Source: Streptosporangium album
GTDB lineage: Bacteria > Actinomycetota > Actinomycetes > Streptosporangiales > Streptosporangiaceae
Direction of reading: 5' to 3'
Length of the DNA: 64,000 bases
NCBI RefSeq assembly: GCF_014203795.1
Contig: NZ_JACHJU010000006.1
Span: 369,885-433,884 of the forward strand
Numbering within the stretch: position 1 is the stretch's first letter; every line of letters starts with the position of its first letter. Under the pieces are notes generated by a model. The model saw only the letters and a program-made list of their open reading frames with translations. It had not been told where the DNA came from and ran no database searches. This document shows positions 62,128-64,000 of the stretch, one piece after another. The position numbers were made by a program, and so were the translations under genes.

Positions 62128-64000
62128 ACCAATCACAGGCAGGCGATGACAGGCTCCGCGACTATCTCCGGCGGGCCACGGCCGACCTGCAGCAGACCCG
62201 CAGCCGCCTGCGCGCGCTTGAGGACAGGGAGCGCGAGCCGATCGCGATCGTCGCGATGAGCTGCCGCTATCCCGGCGGGGTGACCTCTCCGGAGGAGCTG
62301 TGGGAGCTGGTGGCCGAGGGCAGGGACGCGACTTCGGACTTCCCGGAGGACCGTGGCTGGGACATCGAGGGCATCTACCACCCGGAACCCGACCAGCCGG
62401 GCAAGACCTATGTCCGCAGGGGAGGATTCCTGCACGACGCCCCCGACTTCGACGCCGAGTTCTTCGGAATCAGCCCGAGGGAGGCGTCGACGGCCGACCC
62501 GCAGCAGCGGCTGCTGCTGGAAACGGCCTGGGAGGTCTTCGAGCGCGCGGGCATCGACCCGGAGATCATGAAGGGCAGCCCGACCGGCGTGTTCACCGGC
62601 CTGATGTACAACGACTACTCCGGAGGCCAGCCCGGGGGCAGCCTGGTCTCCGGCAGGGTCGCCTACAGCTTCGGCCTGGAGGGACCCGCCGTCACGGTCG
62701 ACACGGCCTGTTCGTCGTCCCTGGTGGCCCTGCATCTGGCGGCTGCGGCGCTGCGGCGCGGCGAGTGCTCGCTGGCGCTGGCCGGAGGGGTCGCGGTGAT
62801 GGGCACCCCCGACATGTTCGTCGAGTTCTGCAGGCAGCGCGGGCTCTCGCCCGATGGTCGCGCCCGGTCGTTCTCCGCGGACGCGGACGGCACCTCGTGG
62901 TCGGAGGGCGTGGGTGTGCTGCTGCTGGAGCGTCTGTCGGACGCGCGCCGTAACGGTCATCCGGTGCTGGCGGTGGTGCGGGGTTCGGCGGTCAACCAGG
63001 ACGGCGCCTCCAACGGGCTGACCGCGCCGAACGGCCCGTCGCAGCAGCGGGTGATCGAGCAGGCGCTGGCCGCCGCGGGTCTAGCCCCCGCAGATGTCGA
63101 CGTCGTCGAGGCGCACGGGACCGGGACGACGTTGGGCGACCCGATCGAGGCGCAGGCGGTGATCGCGACCTATGGCCAGGATCGGGACCGGCCGCTCTGG
63201 CTGGGGTCGATCAAGTCGAACATCGGGCATCCCCAGGCGGCCGCGGCCATCGCCGGCGTGATCAAGATGGTGATGGCGATGCGGCACGGGATGCTGCCCG
63301 AGATCGTCAATCTGGGCGAGCCGTCGCCGTACGTCGACTGGTCGGCGGGGGCGGTGGAGCTGCTGACCGAGGCGGTGGAGTGGCCGGCTGCCGGCCGTCC
63401 GCGCCGGGCCGGGGTCTCCTCCTTCGGATACAGCGGCACCAATGCGCACGTGATCATCGAGCAGGCTCCGGAGGAGGAGCACCAGACGGAGGAGCCGGAT
63501 ATGGCGCCGGTGCCGCGGACGGTGCCGTGGGTGATCTCCGGTAGGAGTGCCCAGGCGCTGCGGGCCCAGGCCGGACGGCTGCTGGCGTACGTGGAGGAAC
63601 GGCCTGAGATTGATCTGCTGGACGTCGGGTTCTCGCTGGTGACGACGCGTTCGGCGCTGGAGCACCGCGCGGTGGTGGTGGGTGGCGATCGCGAGGAGTT
63701 CGTGCACGGTCTGCGGGCACTGACAGCCGGAAGTGCCGTGACAGGCGGGAAGACGGCGTTCCTGTTCACCGGGCAGGGCAGTCAGCGGGTGGGGATGGGC
63801 CGGGAGCTGTATGAGGCGTTCCCGGCCTTTGCTACGGCGTTTGATGCGGTGTGTGCGGGGTTTGAGGGGGTGGTGGAGCGTCCGCTGGGTGAGGTGGTGT
63901 TCGGGGACGCGGAGGCTCTGGATCGGACGGAGTACACGCAGTGTGCGTTGTTCGCGGTCGAGGTGGCGTTGTTCCGGTTGGTGGAGTCGTGGGTGTGCGG
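62124..64000 (+). CDS. Type I modular polyketide synthase, KS-AT..., cut by window edge
   Basis: About 625 residues are visible. A docking coil (MNQSQAGDDRLRDYLRRATA) is followed by KS (about 62238-63460; Cys in TACSSSLVALHLAA, HGTGTT, and SNIGHPQAAAAIAG where SNLGHTQAAAG is usual), and then the start of an AT (AFLFTGQGSQRVGMG). It overlaps the previous PKS by four bases, so both are co-translated. KS is catalytically complete; AT specificity cannot be seen because the active site lies beyond the edge. A one-base difference in a G run at 63991-63993, relative to the identical copy at 53426-53429, would shift the frame in the last 7 bases. Confidence 0.93.
   Translation, partial: MNQSQAGDDRLRDYLRRATADLQQTRSRLRALEDREREPIAIVAMSCRYPGGVTSPEELWELVAEGRDATSDFPEDRGWDIEGIYHPEPDQPGKTYVRRGGFLHDAPDFDAEFFGISPREASTADPQQRLLLETAWEVFERAGIDPEIMKGSPTGVFTGLMYNDYSGGQPGGSLVSGRVAYSFGLEGPAVTVDTACSSSLVALHLAAAALRRGECSLALAGGVAVMGTPDMFVEFCRQRGLSPDGRARSFSADADGTSWSEGVGVLLLERLSDARRNGHPVLAVVRGSAVNQDGASNGLTAPNGPSQQRVIEQALAAAGLAPADVDVVEAHGTGTTLGDPIEAQAVIATYGQDRDRPLWLGSIKSNIGHPQAAAAIAGVIKMVMAMRHGMLPEIVNLGEPSPYVDWSAGAVELLTEAVEWPAAGRPRRAGVSSFGYSGTNAHVIIEQAPEEEHQTEEPDMAPVPRTVPWVISGRSAQALRAQAGRLLAYVEERPEIDLLDVGFSLVTTRSALEHRAVVVGGDREEFVHGLRALTAGSAVTGGKTAFLFTGQGSQRVGMGRELYEAFPAFATAFDAVCAGFEGVVERPLGEVVFGDAEALDRTEYTQCALFAVEVALFRLVESWVC
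63752..63993 (+). repeat. 242-bp AT-domain repeat, copy 2
   Basis: Partner of 53187-53428, ending where one G is missing in the G run. The match probably continues past the window edge. Confidence 0.95.

Overview
The window is a 64-kb stretch of very GC-rich DNA with actinomycete features: dense ATGA-type gene overlaps, GTG starts, ROK and LacI regulators, lipoprotein and secreted carbohydrate-active genes, and a modular type I polyketide synthase. The style fits a large-genome soil actinomycete, perhaps Streptosporangiales. That placement is inference from gene content only.

Region 1 (1-2150) is a worn left edge. It holds one end of an IS1380-type insertion sequence, a small unknown ORF, a GIY-YIG protein and a selenocysteine tRNA (selC) whose 5' acceptor strand does not pair. 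Region 2 (2150-7170) carries selA and selB, overlapping by one base, then a zinc-dependent glutathione-independent formaldehyde dehydrogenase. A degraded second copy of the 3' end of selC sits directly in front of selA, and a broken selA start follows selC, so the locus was duplicated and then decayed. Region 3 (7246-10864, minus strand) is a three-gene molybdenum/FAD/2Fe-2S aldehyde or xanthine oxidoreductase operon.

Region 4 (11025-19480) is a secreted-carbohydrate island. It has a ROK repressor with a 15-bp tandem repeat in its 3' end, a GH99-like glycosidase with a discoidin-type domain, a ThuA-DUF1080-CBM6 protein, a sugar dehydrogenase-PKD-CBM6-CBM6 protein, and a truncated second ROK gene. 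The two CBM6 tails are a nearly perfect 372-bp repeat. Region 5 (19481-20970) is gene-poor, with an IS remnant and a methyltransferase. Region 6 (21121-29054) is a divergent LacI-controlled locus: M20 peptidase-like enzyme and LacI on the minus strand; ribose-type ABC importer, phosphotriesterase-like hydrolase, amidotransferase-like protein and nucleoside hydrolase on the plus strand. Palindromic LacI operators lie between the two arms.

Region 7 (29084-64000, running off the right edge) is the main interest: the left part of a glycosylated macrolactam gene cluster. Eight genes match the beta-amino-acid starter cassette of vicenistatin (vinJ, K, L, M, N, O, H, I). A glutamate mutase pair makes 3-methylaspartate, VinN loads it on the free-standing ACP VinL, VinO decarboxylates it to 3-aminoisobutyryl-ACP, VinM caps the amine with an amino acid, VinK moves the dipeptide to the PKS, and VinJ later removes the cap. 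The substrate-reading Asp/Lys-Arg residues of VinN are kept with the same spacing. The deoxysugar genes (rmlA, rmlB, 2,3-dehydratase, DnrJ/EvaB-like aminotransferase, 3,5-epimerase, 4-ketoreductase) are the set expected for a 3-amino-2,3,6-trideoxy-L-hexose of the daunosamine/acosamine/ristosamine kind, not for vicenisamine. A GT1 glycosyltransferase, type II thioesterase, MFS exporter and MacB-type ABC exporter are also present. The first complete PKS has two KS-AT-DH-KR-ACP modules with malonyl-type ATs and no loading ACP. A second PKS is cut by the window edge. Several promoters of this cluster carry GGGG(T) direct repeats exactly 11 bp apart, suggesting one dedicated SARP/OmpR-type activator encoded outside the window.
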